This document shows, piece by piece, positions 8,646 through 20,599 of a stretch of 64,000 nt of DNA. Source of the stretch: Sulfitobacter marinus (GTDB lineage: Bacteria; Pseudomonadota; Alphaproteobacteria; Rhodobacterales; Rhodobacteraceae); the NCBI RefSeq assembly GCF_900116285.1, contig NZ_FPAJ01000001.1, forward strand, positions 682,001 through 746,000. Direction: 5' to 3'. The position numbers and the translations under genes were made by a program. How positions within the stretch are numbered: the stretch's first letter is position 1; each line of letters begins with the position of its first letter. The notes beneath the pieces were generated by a model that was given only the letters and a program-made list of their open reading frames with translations, was not told where the DNA came from and searched no databases.

Positions 8646-9788
8646 TTAGCCTTTGTGGATCCAACCGCCGCCAAAGATCCGCGAGCTTTCGGGATCGTAA
8701 AACACGCAGGCTTGGCCCGGCGAAACGCCTTCCTCTGGCACCAGCAATTCAACCTCGGCTGTGGTGTCGCTGATCGGGCGCAGGATGGCGTCGATCGGCG
8801 GGCGTGTTGAGCGTACTTTGACGGCGATTGGCCATTCGGATTTTGACATTAGTGGGGTGTCGCCCAGCCAGTTGATCTCGCGCAGCGGGACGGTGCGTGT
8901 GGCCAGCATGGATTTCGGACCCACGACGACTTGGGCTTTATCGGCGTCAAGGCGCACGACATACAGCGGATCGGCGAGGCCCCCAATGCCAAGCCCGCGG
9001 CGTTGGCCGATGGTATAGTTGATCACCCCGTCGTGGCGCGCCAGAACGTTGCCGTCTGTGTCGACGATATCGCCTGGGTTTGCGGCCTCGGGGCGCAGTT
9101 TGCGGATGACGGCCGCGTAATCGCCATTTGGCACAAAACAGATGTCTTGGCTGTCGGGTTTGTCCGCCACGCTCAGCCCGTATTTCTCTGCAAGCGCGCG
9201 CGTATCGTTCTTGGAAGGCAGGTGCCCCAAGGGAAAACGCAGGTAATCGAGCTGTTCCTTGGTGGTGGAAAACAGGAAATAGCTTTGATCGCGGTTCGCA
9301 TCGGCGGCGCAGTGCAGTTCCGCACCGTTCTCGCCCATTTTGCGTTGGATGTAGTGACCGGTCGCCATGCAATCAGCATCCAGATCCTTGGCGGTTTCAA
9401 GCAGGTCTTTGAACTTCACCCGCTCATTGCAACGAATGCACGGAACCGGGGTCGCGCCGCCCAGATAGCTGTCGGCGAATTCATCGATGACCGCATCTTT
9501 GAACACGTTCTCATAGTCGAGCACATAGTGGGGAAACCCCATGTCTTCGGCCACGCGGCGCGCGTCGTGAATGTCGATACCCGCACAGCAGGCACCCTTT
9601 TTCGCCAGAGCTGCACCGTGGTCGTAAAGTTGCAGGGTGACACCAACGACATCATAGCCTTCCTCGGCCAGCATCGCGGCCACGACCGAGCTGTCAACGC
9701 CGCCCGACATGGCGACGACAACCCGCGTGTCGGCCGGGGCTTTTGCAAAGCCCAATGAGTTCAACGGCGGTGTGCGATCGAGTGGCAT
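8646..9788 (-). CDS. mnmA: tRNA-specific 2-thiouridylase MnmA
   Basis: A 380-residue enzyme. The PP-loop [16 protein letters not shown] binds ATP. The catalytic cysteines appear in [11 protein letters not shown] and DSQDICFV, and the C-terminus contains [13 protein letters not shown]. MnmA puts sulfur on U34 of tRNA-Lys, -Glu and -Gln using a persulfide relay. GGAG lies seven bases before the ATG. It is transcribed away from sciP-ctrA, and the 119-base gap between them holds both promoters. Confidence 0.96.
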   Translation of the reverse strand: MPLDRTPPLNSLGFAKAPADTRVVVAMSGGVDSSVVAAMLAEEGYDVVGVTLQLYDHGAALAKKGACCAGIDIHDARRVAEDMGFPHYVLDYENVFKDAVIDEFADSYLGGATPVPCIRCNERVKFKDLLETAKDLDADCMATGHYIQRKMGENGAELHCAADANRDQSYFLFSTTKEQLDYLRFPLGHLPSKNDTRALAEKYGLSVADKPDSQDICFVPNGDYAAVIRKLRPEAANPGDIVDTDGNVLARHDGVINYTIGQRRGLGIGGLADPLYVVRLDADKAQVVVGPKSMLATRTVPLREINWLGDTPLMSKSEWPIAVKVRSTRPPIDAILRPISDTTAEVELLVPEEGVSPGQACVFYDPESSRIFGGGWIHKG

Positions 9789-9907
9789 GAGAATTCTCCG
9801 GGAGGTTTGATGCGATATATAAGAAAATGCGCCGTATTCTCAAGGGGGCACTTCATATGTCCTTAAGGCTACCGATCAACAATCGCTTTTATGACTAGGA
9901 TTGGTGA

Positions 9908-10201
9908 ATGGTGGTAGATGGTATGTATCTAAAGAAAGTCGACGGGCCGAGGGCGGTCACATTGCCGGACGGAACAACGTTCAGTCATGCGGATTTGCCT
10001 GATCGGGCGACCCGCAGATGGGTCGCATCACGCAAGGCGGCGGTGGTGCGCGGTGTAGTCTATGGATTGATTAGTCAATCTGATGTATTTGAGAGATACA
10101 GTATTAGCGAGGATGAGTTCCTTGAATGGGTCCGGGCTGTGTCAGAGCATGGAGAGGCAGCCTTGCGCACGACGGCGTTACAAAAATACAGGCAACTCTA
10201 G
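9908..10201 (+). CDS. sciP: CtrA inhibitor SciP (DUF1153 family)
   Basis: A 97-residue DNA-binding protein with the SciP/DUF1153 pattern. It has a short N-terminal strand region (VTLPDGTTFSHADLPD), then TRRWVASRKAAVVRGV, a helix-turn-helix region, and the C-terminal EFLEWVRAVSEHGEAALRTT, which closely matches Caulobacter SciP. SciP binds CtrA-controlled promoters and blocks CtrA-dependent activation in G1. AGGA precedes ATG 9908 by seven bases. It lies directly upstream of ctrA, an arrangement I associate with Rhodobacterales. Confidence 0.88.
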   Translation: MVVDGMYLKKVDGPRAVTLPDGTTFSHADLPDRATRRWVASRKAAVVRGVVYGLISQSDVFERYSISEDEFLEWVRAVSEHGEAALRTTALQKYRQL

Positions 10202-10227
10202 GTTGTTTTTGTTTTGATTATATGCCA

Positions 10228-10242
10228 TTAACGTGTGATTAA
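10228..10242 (+). promoter_or_regulatory. CtrA binding site (TTAA-N7-TTAA)
   Basis: TTAACGTGTGATTAA is a perfect match to the full CtrA recognition sequence TTAA-N7-TTAA. It lies 59-73 bases before the ctrA start, in the 99-base gap after sciP. Autoregulation of ctrA through such sites is established in Caulobacter; for this organism it is inferred. Confidence 0.75.
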
Positions 10243-10300
10243 TTGTTTTTGTCCACGGTGTGCTTGGGTAGACCACAGAATGAAGTAGCGGAGAAACCGA

Positions 10301-11020
10301 ATGCGCGTATTGCTGGTAGAAGACGATCCTACAACCTCAAAAAGCATCGAAATGATGCTGACCCACGCCAATTTGAATACATATGCGACCGACTTGGGGG
10401 AGGAAGGGATCGATCTGGCAAAGCTGTATGATTACGATCTTATCCTGCTTGATCTGGATTTGCCGGACATGAACGGGCACGAGGTTCTGAGACAGCTTAG
10501 ACTCAGCCGAATTGAGACGCCTATTCTCATTCTCTCGGGGTCCGATGACACTGAAAGCAAGATCAAAGGGTTTGGTTTTGGTGCCGATGATTACCTGACC
10601 AAGCCATTTCACCGCGAAGAACTGGTCGCGCGCATTCATGCAATCATCCGGCGGTCCAAGGGGCATTCCCAATCGGTTATCAATACCGGAAAGATTTCGG
10701 TCAATCTAGATGCCAAGACTGTCACTGTGGATCAAAAGACCGTGCATCTGACGGGCAAAGAATACCAAATGTTCGAATTGCTGAGCCTGCGCAAAGGCAC
10801 GACATTGACCAAAGAAATGTTTCTCAACCACCTTTATGGCGGTATGGACGAGCCCGAATTGAAAATTATCGACGTCTTCATCTGCAAACTGCGTAAAAAG
10901 CTAAGCGTCGCAACAGGCGGTGAAAATTACATCGAAACCGTTTGGGGCCGGGGCTATGTCCTGCGAGATCCCGAACCGACGGCAATGTCCGGACAAGAGA
11001 AAATGGCCGTCGGACTTTGA
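10301..11020 (+). CDS. ctrA: Cell cycle response regulator CtrA
   Basis: A 239-residue OmpR-type regulator. The receiver domain begins [20 protein letters not shown], with phospho-acceptor Asp51 in [11 protein letters not shown] and the conserved Lys in DDYLTKPF. The C-terminal winged helix contains [34 protein letters not shown] and WGRGYVL, all hallmarks of CtrA. CtrA controls cell-cycle genes in Caulobacter. In Rhodobacterales it controls motility and gene-transfer-agent expression rather than being essential. The chromosomal neighbour SciP and an upstream CtrA box suggest feedback control. Confidence 0.96.
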   Translation: MRVLLVEDDPTTSKSIEMMLTHANLNTYATDLGEEGIDLAKLYDYDLILLDLDLPDMNGHEVLRQLRLSRIETPILILSGSDDTESKIKGFGFGADDYLTKPFHREELVARIHAIIRRSKGHSQSVINTGKISVNLDAKTVTVDQKTVHLTGKEYQMFELLSLRKGTTLTKEMFLNHLYGGMDEPELKIIDVFICKLRKKLSVATGGENYIETVWGRGYVLRDPEPTAMSGQEKMAVGL

Positions 11021-11044
11021 TCCGGCGGGTGTGATATCTGCTAG

Positions 11045-15312
<4,268 letters not shown>

Positions 15313-15340
15313 CGGATACACACCCTTTTTGTTCGCAAAT

Positions 15341-15355
15341 GTTCTTAAAAAGTTC
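15341..15355 (+). promoter_or_regulatory. LexA (SOS) box GTTC-N7-GTTC with overlapping promoter
   Basis: GTTC at 15341-15344 and GTTC at 15352-15355 are separated by exactly seven bases (TTAAAAA). This is the established alphaproteobacterial LexA recognition sequence. A third GTTC at 15331-15334 is six bases upstream of the box. A good -10 hexamer, TACAAT, lies at 15358-15363, so bound LexA would cover the promoter. The box sits 57-71 bases before the small gene at 15412. Confidence 0.8.
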
Positions 15356-15411
15356 TTTACAATTCGTGAAAGAAATGAGAACAAAGAAGCAACAGAGAGT
15401 GGAGCACGCAC

Positions 15412-15540
15412 ATGACAATGCTGAGAACAGTCAAAGCCATCGCCAAACGGTCGCAAGATACCATTTTACAAGATGCTGTTGGTATGGCCGCCTTGGTTGT
15501 GATCCTTGTTGCCGGTTTGCATATCCCCTCTTTTGTTTGA
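15412..15540 (+). CDS. SOS-regulated 42-residue single-span membrane peptide
   Basis: ATG 15412 is preceded by GGAG (15401-15404) with seven-base spacing, and the frame ends at TGA 15538-15540. The product has a basic, amphipathic N-terminus (MTMLRTVKAIAKRSQDTILQ) and a C-terminal hydrophobic segment (AVGMAALVVILVAGLHIPSF) long enough for one membrane span. A LexA box and -10 element lie just upstream. In other alphaproteobacteria very small SOS-induced membrane peptides block cell division (SidA in Caulobacter). Design and regulation match, but I see no sequence identity that proves such a role. Confidence 0.75.
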   Translation: MTMLRTVKAIAKRSQDTILQDAVGMAALVVILVAGLHIPSFV

Positions 15541-15690
15541 CTTCTGCCTGCGCATTTTGTGTCGCATTGATTTGGAAAACGCATCGGTCCCAAACTTCAT
15601 GCGTTCAACCACACTGCCTGTACTGGTTGAGATTGCCGATTGTCCCCTCGGCACCGGATTAACGCGAGCCTGCACAAATATAGCGTGACT
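15541..15690 (+). other. 150-base transcribed tail between the SOS peptide gene and its terminator
   Basis: No gene can be supported here. A 29-codon frame from ATG 15599 to the TGA at 15686-15688 exists but has no purine-rich ribosome-binding site and no recognisable features. The segment would be part of the SOS mRNA, ending at the strong stem-loop that follows. It could be an untranslated tail or carry a small RNA. Confidence 0.3.
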
Positions 15691-15726
15691 ACGCCGCCAT
15701 CCCTTTGGATGTGCGGCGTTTTTTTT
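15691..15726 (+). terminator. Intrinsic terminator of the SOS peptide unit
   Basis: ACGCCGC (15691-15697) pairs with GCGGCGT (15713-15719), and CATCC with GGATG inside the stem, leaving a CTTT loop and one bulged T. A run of eight T follows at 15719-15726. The T-run is on the + strand only, so it ends the small SOS transcript before the convergent nifU-like gene. Confidence 0.85.
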
Positions 15727-15743
15727 GGCCGCTCTTTGGAGGA

Positions 15744-16205
15744 TTAACGGGCTTGGACAACGCCTTCGGTTTGGCTTTGCTGCATTGCTTCGGCCAGTGC
15801 CTCGATCGTGAGCAGGATCGACGCATGCCGGTTTTTATAGTCCACGGCGGGCGTCAACACCTCGAACCCATCAAAAGGCGCGTCAGGAACCGGGCCTTTT
15901 CCCTTGAGCATCGCTTTGAGCTGGTCGCGCGCTGTTTCAATCTGGGGCAAGGTGGTGCCGATTGCCGCCGCACCAGATACAGCCGCCGCCGCCTGACCCA
16001 ATGCGCAGGCTTTGACGTCTTGGCCCATCTCGGCCAGTTTGCCGTCTTTCACAACCACATCCACCGTTACCGTGGACCCGCAAAGGGGGGAACGCCGCGT
16101 GACCGTCGCATCGGGATGATCCAACCGCCCAACATGTGGAATGTCAGCCGCCAAGCCCAAAATTCGGGCGGAGTAGAGCTTGATCAGATCCGTGTCGGCA
16201 CTCAT
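15744..16205 (-). CDS. IscU/NifU-like iron-sulfur cluster scaffold protein
   Basis: 153 residues from ATG 16205, which has AAAGGA six bases upstream; longer frames have no such signal. The sequence SADTDLIKLYSARIL, then RSPLCGSTVTVDVVVKDG and KACALGQAAAAVSGAA, fits the U-type scaffold fold. Two conserved Cys positions are visible (LCGS and ACALGQA). The third Cys expected in a classical IscU is not evident in the C-terminal part. These proteins are common next to hisI in Rhodobacterales. Role in Fe-S assembly is inferred from the family only. Confidence 0.8.
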   Translation of the reverse strand: MSADTDLIKLYSARILGLAADIPHVGRLDHPDATVTRRSPLCGSTVTVDVVVKDGKLAEMGQDVKACALGQAAAAVSGAAAIGTTLPQIETARDQLKAMLKGKGPVPDAPFDGFEVLTPAVDYKNRHASILLTIEALAEAMQQSQTEGVVQAR

Positions 16206-16278
16206 GGCTGTTCCTTTCTGCGCGTACATCCTACATAAGCCACTAAACGGATGATGCAAAAATAAATTGGGGATCCTC

Positions 16279-16638
16279 ATGGAATTCGATCCAAGCACAT
16301 TGAAGTATAACGAGGCCGGGCTGATCCCCGCAATCGCCCAAGATGCCACATCGGATGAGGTGCTGATGATGGCCTGGATGAACGCCGATGCCGTGCGCCA
16401 AACGCTAGAGACGGGGCGGGTCACCTATTGGAGCCGCTCGCGGCAATCCTTCTGGATCAAGGGCGAGACCAGCGGCCACATTCAGGAACTGGTAGAGTTC
16501 CGCATCGACTGTGACCGCGATTGTCTGCTGGTCATTGTGAACCAGACCGGGGCGGCCTGTCACACCGGTCGGCGCAATTGCTTTTACACCTTGGTCGATA
16601 ATGGTGTCGAACATATTACGCTGGAGGTTATGGATTAA
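16279..16638 (+). CDS. hisI: Phosphoribosyl-AMP cyclohydrolase HisI
   Basis: A 119-residue zinc enzyme of histidine synthesis. Motifs are the active-site region EVLMMAWMNADAVRQTLETG, YWSRSRQSFWIKGETSGH, and the metal-binding cysteines in DCDRDCLLV and ACHTGRRNCFY. It opens the purine ring of phosphoribosyl-AMP. ATG 16279 is chosen because GGGGA precedes it. An in-frame TTG at 16267 is less likely. It is a stand-alone HisI, not fused to HisE, and diverges from the scaffold gene. Confidence 0.95.
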   Translation: MEFDPSTLKYNEAGLIPAIAQDATSDEVLMMAWMNADAVRQTLETGRVTYWSRSRQSFWIKGETSGHIQELVEFRIDCDRDCLLVIVNQTGAACHTGRRNCFYTLVDNGVEHITLEVMD

Positions 16639-16647
16639 TAACGCCCT

Positions 16648-17487
16648 CTAAATACCTACTATTAAACGAATATCTTGCGGCGATGCGCCCTGATCTCGAT
16701 ACAGCGATATCGCCCGTGCGTCGTCACGTTTGGCCAAGCGTTTGCCATGTTCATCGCGGATCAGTTTGTGGTGATGGTAAAGCGGCGGCTTATGCCCAAG
16801 CAAATGCAGCAACAGCACCTGTACTTGCGTAAATTCAAACAGGTCAATCCCGCGCACCACATGGGTGATCCCTTGGGCGATGTCATCTAGGGCTGAGGCA
16901 AGGAAATAGGCCGCCGTGTGAATGTCCTTCCGCCCGATCACGATATCACCGACCGATTGAATGATCTCATCCCGGTCAATGACATGAACGCCTTTTCTCA
17001 AATCGCCAAGCTCGGTAAATGCCAATTCCTTGCCGGCCAAAGCGTCCATCGCGCGGTCCATATGCAGACGCAGCGCGTCGGTCGGACCACGCTCGGACAT
17101 GCTGCGGTTTTTGCAGGTCTGCGGGTAGATCGCATGTGGCACTCCTTCTTGGGGAGCGGCCAAGGCGGCGGTGATGTCCTTGCGACTACACCGGCAGGGG
17201 TATGTTAGCCCCATTGAAATCAAGGCCTCAACGCTTTGATTATATGCATTAAAATGTTCGGACTGCATCAAGGGTGGCGCATCCCAAGTAATGCCCAACC
17301 ACGTCAGATCATCGATGATTTGCGCAATATACTCGGGCTTTGACCGCTCCAGGTCCGTATCCTCGAACCGCAGTAGAAACTGGCCGCCCGCCGCGCGCGC
17401 CATGTCATGGGCCAGCAGCGCGGAATAGGCATGCCCCAGATGCAGCGGCCCCGTCGGGGACGGCGCAAATCGGGTCACAAAACTCAC
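16648..17487 (-). CDS. gluQ: Glutamyl-Q tRNA(Asp) synthetase
   Basis: A 279-residue truncated glutamyl-tRNA synthetase paralogue. The N-terminus [20 protein letters not shown] carries the HIGH signature as HLGH. A zinc-binding loop contains PCRCSRKD and, downstream, YPQTC. The KMSKS equivalent is KRLAKRDDA. The anticodon-binding domain is absent, which separates it from GltX. The enzyme charges glutamate onto queuosine at the wobble base of tRNA-Asp. Its ATG overlaps the trmFO stop by four bases. Confidence 0.93.
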   Translation of the reverse strand: MSFVTRFAPSPTGPLHLGHAYSALLAHDMARAAGGQFLLRFEDTDLERSKPEYIAQIIDDLTWLGITWDAPPLMQSEHFNAYNQSVEALISMGLTYPCRCSRKDITAALAAPQEGVPHAIYPQTCKNRSMSERGPTDALRLHMDRAMDALAGKELAFTELGDLRKGVHVIDRDEIIQSVGDIVIGRKDIHTAAYFLASALDDIAQGITHVVRGIDLFEFTQVQVLLLHLLGHKPPLYHHHKLIRDEHGKRLAKRDDARAISLYRDQGASPQDIRLIVGI

Positions 17488-18836
17488 GCGGAAACGGGCG
17501 CGCCGTTCAGCCAGGCCTGCCAGTCTTGCTTGGCGCGGTCGGTATAGGCTTTGTAGCGGTCCTTGCGGCCACGTCGGCCGGATTTCAGCCCTTCAACCGG
17601 GGGAAACAGGCCGAAATTGACATTCATCGGCTGAAACGTCTTTGCCTCAGCCCCGCCGCTGATATGGGTGATCAACGCGCCGGTCGCTGTTGTCGGTGGG
17701 GGCGGTGCGGCGGCTTCGCCCTTAATCTCGGCCACGGCCAAACGACCCGCCAGCAGACCCATGGCAGCACTTTCAACATAGCCTTCAACGCCAGTGATCT
17801 GACCCGCAAAACGGATGTTGGGCTGGCTGCGCAGGCGCATCTGATCGTCCAACAACGTCGGAGAGTTCAGGAATGTATTGCGATGAATGCCGCCAAGCCG
17901 CGCAAAGGACGCGTTTTCAAGGCCGGGGATCATCCGCAAAACTTCGGTCTGCGCACCGTATTTCATCTTGGTCTGGAAACCGACGATATTATAAAGCGTA
18001 CCCAGCTTGTTATCGCGGCGCAGCTGCACCACGGCGTAAGGTTTGTTCTCGGGATCATTGGCATTGGTCAGTCCAACCGGCTTCATCGGGCCAAAACGCA
18101 GGGTCTCGCGGCCGCGTTCGGCCATCACCTCGATCGGCAGGCAGCCGTCAAAATAGCCGGCGGTTTCGCCTTCTTTAAACTCGGTTTTATCGGCAGCAAG
18201 CAACGCGTCGATGAACGCCTCGTATTGATCCTTGGACATCGGGCAGTTGAGGTAAGCGGTGCGCTCTTCCTCGGTCTCGCCCTTGTCATAGCGCGATTGC
18301 ATCCACGCCTTGGTCATGTCGATGCTGTCATGATAGATGATCGGCGCGATGGCGTCGAAAAACGCCAGCGCCTCGGCACCGGTTTCAGCCGCAATCGCCT
18401 GCGCCAAATTGCCCGAGGTCAGCGGCCCCGTGGCGATGATCCAATGGCCGTTGCGCGGCAGCTCGGTGATCTCGCCATACTCAACAGTCACATTCGGATG
18501 AACCATCAGCGCGTCAGTTACCGATTGAGCGAATGGATCGCGGTCAACGGCCAGCGCACCGCCCGCTGGCAGGCGGTGTTTTTCCGCTGTGGCCATGATC
18601 AACCCGTTGGCCGCGCGCATTTCCCAATGCAGCAGGCCGACCGCATTTTGTTCATTATCATCCGAACGGAACGAATTTGAACACACCATTTCCCCCAGTA
18701 AACCGGTCTGATGGGCAAAGGTGCCGACCTTGGGCCGCATCTCGTGAAGAACGACCTGAATGCCAGCGTTCGCGGCCTGCCAAGCGGCCTCTGATCCGGC
18801 CATTCCGCCGCCGATGATATGAAGTGTTTGTGTCAT
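17484..18836 (-). CDS. trmFO: Methylenetetrahydrofolate-tRNA-(uracil-5-)-methyltransferase TrmFO
   Basis: A 450-residue flavoprotein. The FAD-binding N-terminus reads [18 protein letters not shown], followed by [19 protein letters not shown] and the C-terminal [23 protein letters not shown]. It methylates U54 in the T loop of tRNA using methylene-THF and FADH2 and occurs in bacteria that lack TrmA, including many alphaproteobacteria. It is coupled to gluQ by an ATGA overlap, so two tRNA-modification genes share one transcript. Confidence 0.95.
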   Translation of the reverse strand: MTQTLHIIGGGMAGSEAAWQAANAGIQVVLHEMRPKVGTFAHQTGLLGEMVCSNSFRSDDNEQNAVGLLHWEMRAANGLIMATAEKHRLPAGGALAVDRDPFAQSVTDALMVHPNVTVEYGEITELPRNGHWIIATGPLTSGNLAQAIAAETGAEALAFFDAIAPIIYHDSIDMTKAWMQSRYDKGETEEERTAYLNCPMSKDQYEAFIDALLAADKTEFKEGETAGYFDGCLPIEVMAERGRETLRFGPMKPVGLTNANDPENKPYAVVQLRRDNKLGTLYNIVGFQTKMKYGAQTEVLRMIPGLENASFARLGGIHRNTFLNSPTLLDDQMRLRSQPNIRFAGQITGVEGYVESAAMGLLAGRLAVAEIKGEAAAPPPPTTATGALITHISGGAEAKTFQPMNVNFGLFPPVEGLKSGRRGRKDRYKAYTDRAKQDWQAWLNGAPVSA

Positions 18837-18910
18837 ACGAGCGATGTAGGGCAGGGGCGGTATCTATGCAATAGAGCCCCGCCAAAACCTAAACGTGGCC
18901 AAAGCTGCGG

Positions 18911-19696
18911 TTACTGTTCCCAGTTTGGATCACGCTTTTCCAAAAACGCGCTGATCCCTTCCTCGGTATCGCGGTGCAGCATGTTCTCGACCATAACATC
19001 GCCCGTGTAAGCATAGGCTTGATCCGTGGATATTTGCAGTTGGGCGTAAAACGCCTCTTTGCCGATTTTGACAGCGACGCCCAGTTTGGCCGCGACCTGG
19101 TCAGCCAGCGCTTGTGTTTCCATGGCCAACTCATGTTCGGGCACGACGCGGTTAACCAACCCCAGCTCTTGGGCATGGGAAGCGTCGATGAAGTCGCCGG
19201 TGGTAAGCATCTCAAACGCTTGTTTGCGCGGGATATTACGGCTCAGCGCGACCATGGGGGTCGAGCAAAACAAACCGATGTTGACGCCATTGACGCCAAA
19301 ACGCGTACCCTCGGCGGCGACGGCCATATCGCAGGTCGCAACCAATTGGCATCCGGCGGCCGTGGCGATCTCGTGAACCTGAGCGATCACCGGCTGCGGC
19401 ATAGATTGAATGCGCGCCATCACGCGGCTGCACCGCTCGAACAGATCCTTGAACGCCGCCGCACCTCCATCCTCGGACTGACGCATGGCTGTCATCTGCT
19501 TGAGGTCATGGCCTGCGCAAAACGCTTTGCCACGCCCGGCAAGGGTAACGACCCGTATCGAAGGTGTATCGGCGATCTTGTCCAATGTGGTTTGCAACGC
19601 TGCCAGCATTTCATCCGAGAGGGCATTCAACCGCTCGGGCGCGTTCATGGTTAACCTTGCTACCGCACCGTCACTTTCAACTTCGAGAATTGTCAT
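18911..19696 (-). CDS. Crotonase-family protein (ECHDC3-like) without the catalytic glutamates
   Basis: A 261-residue enoyl-CoA hydratase/isomerase fold from ATG 19696 (GGAGG just upstream). The oxyanion-hole region is seen as KAFCAGHDLKQM, and HEIATAAGCQLVATCDMAVAA follows. At the position of the first catalytic Glu of true hydratases the sequence has Gln (GCQL), and at the second it has NGVNIG instead of a PE motif. GLFCSTPMVALSRNIPRKQA is very like animal ECHDC3. A crotonase fold is certain; the substrate is unknown and classical hydratase activity is unlikely. It diverges from the thioesterase gene 57 bases away. Confidence 0.8.
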   Translation of the reverse strand: MTILEVESDGAVARLTMNAPERLNALSDEMLAALQTTLDKIADTPSIRVVTLAGRGKAFCAGHDLKQMTAMRQSEDGGAAAFKDLFERCSRVMARIQSMPQPVIAQVHEIATAAGCQLVATCDMAVAAEGTRFGVNGVNIGLFCSTPMVALSRNIPRKQAFEMLTTGDFIDASHAQELGLVNRVVPEHELAMETQALADQVAAKLGVAVKIGKEAFYAQLQISTDQAYAYTGDVMVENMLHRDTEEGISAFLEKRDPNWEQ

Positions 19697-19753
19697 CTTG
19701 CCCTCCGGATCAATTTGCCAGAGCGTATCCCCGACATAAGAAGGAAGACAAGT

Positions 19754-20173
19754 ATGCCGATTATGATGGATGCCGACGCGCTCGCCGTTTTTATGAAAAA
19801 CGTGTTTAAACAAGTCGCTGATGATTTTGCCATTGACCATGTGGGAGAGACCGACCTGACCACGCGGCTGTTGGTCAGCGACCGCCATCTGCGCCCCGGT
19901 GGCACGGTGTCAGGCCCGTCGATTTTCGCGCTGGCCGATGTCAGCGCCTATCTGATGACACTTGCGCGGATTGGGCCAAAGGCGTTGGCGGTGACGACAA
20001 ACTGTTCGATTGATTTCATGCGCAAACCCGAGGCCGGCGTCGATCTGATCGCCAAAACGCGGCTGCTCAAGCTGGGTAAACTACTGTCGGTTTGTGATGT
20101 TTTGGTGTTTTCCGATGGGATGGAGCAACCCGTGGCGCGGGCATCGCTAACCTATGCCATTCCGCCAAAATAA
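19754..20173 (+). CDS. PaaI-family hot-dog thioesterase
   Basis: 139 residues from ATG 19754 with AAGGA eight bases upstream. The hot-dog core shows RHLRPGGTVSGPSIFALADVSAYLM, then TTNCSIDFMRKPEAG, and the strand LLKLGKLLSVCDVLVFSDG. This is the pattern of PaaI-type acyl-CoA thioesterases, in which the Asp/Asn in the HLRPGGTVSGP helix region activates water. Substrate unknown. Divergent from the crotonase gene, which also acts on CoA esters; a shared regulator is possible. Confidence 0.8.
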   Translation: MPIMMDADALAVFMKNVFKQVADDFAIDHVGETDLTTRLLVSDRHLRPGGTVSGPSIFALADVSAYLMTLARIGPKALAVTTNCSIDFMRKPEAGVDLIAKTRLLKLGKLLSVCDVLVFSDGMEQPVARASLTYAIPPK

Positions 20174-20201
20174 ATGTATCAAAGCACGTTCGGTACAATC
20201 G

Positions 20202-20227
20202 AAAAAAGGGCCGGTATTTACCGGCCC
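20202..20227 (-). terminator. Intrinsic terminator of the DUF1127 gene
   Basis: GGGCCGGTA (20208-20216) and TACCGGCCC (20219-20227) form a perfect 9-bp stem with a two-base gap. Read on the - strand, the stem is followed by six T (the A-run at 20202-20207). It lies 34 bases after the stop of the DUF1127 gene. Confidence 0.85.
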
Positions 20228-20260
20228 AAGTGAAGAGGTCTGGCAAGCGCCACAGGGACG

Positions 20261-20491
20261 TTACGCTTTCCAGAACACCCGAATAGACTCGTCATGAGCC
20301 TGTTTGGGTGTCAGTCCCACGTCATTCAGCTGCCATGGCTCTAGCTGTTTCAAAGCCTGGCGTGTGCGGCGACGTGATGCCATTGTCGTGACGCAGACCG
20401 CAAATTTTACCGCAATAACAGCTAGAATTGGCGTTCCGCGCTGGTTCAGGATGGCCACGTTTTCAGTGGAAAGGGTAAGGGTCTGTGTCAT
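20261..20491 (-). CDS. DUF1127 family small protein
   Basis: 76 residues from ATG 20491, preceded by the strong ribosome-binding site AAGGAG. The N-terminal half contains a hydrophobic stretch (GTPILAVIAVKFAVCVTTMA). The C-terminal half has the arginine-rich DUF1127 motif, RRRTRQALKQLEPWQLNDVGLT followed by ...AHDESIRVFWK. DUF1127 proteins are common in alphaproteobacteria, where some bind RNA. Role here unknown. It diverges from the MocR regulator, which might control it. Confidence 0.85.
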   Translation of the reverse strand: MTQTLTLSTENVAILNQRGTPILAVIAVKFAVCVTTMASRRRTRQALKQLEPWQLNDVGLTPKQAHDESIRVFWKA

Positions 20492-20534
20492 GAGTATCTC
20501 CTTAATCTCTAATTGTATTGACACAATATTGAAT

Positions 20535-20599
20535 GTACCGTAATAAAGTGGTACAAAAACTGATACGCTTTGAAAAGGAAAACATTGTAATGGGTACAA
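20535..20599. promoter_or_regulatory. Candidate operator of the MocR-type regulator
   Basis: In the divergent region, GTACC (20535-20539) and GGTAC (20550-20554) form an inverted repeat 10 bases apart. A third GGTACAA lies at 20593-20599, overlapping the mocR start codon region. MocR proteins usually bind short repeats in such divergent gaps. Inferred from sequence symmetry only. Confidence 0.4.

Noticed and set aside
8931..9758. 275-codon open frame on + opposite mnmA
   Set aside because: Entirely antisense to a clear mnmA; no ribosome-binding site, no recognisable domain.
15339..15662. 107-codon open frame through the SOS peptide region
   Set aside because: It starts inside the LexA box, reads through the 42-codon gene in another frame, is Cys/His-rich without pattern and lacks a ribosome-binding site.
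17340..18680. 446-codon open frame on + opposite gluQ/trmFO
   Set aside because: Antisense shadow of two well-identified genes; composition is that of reversed codons.
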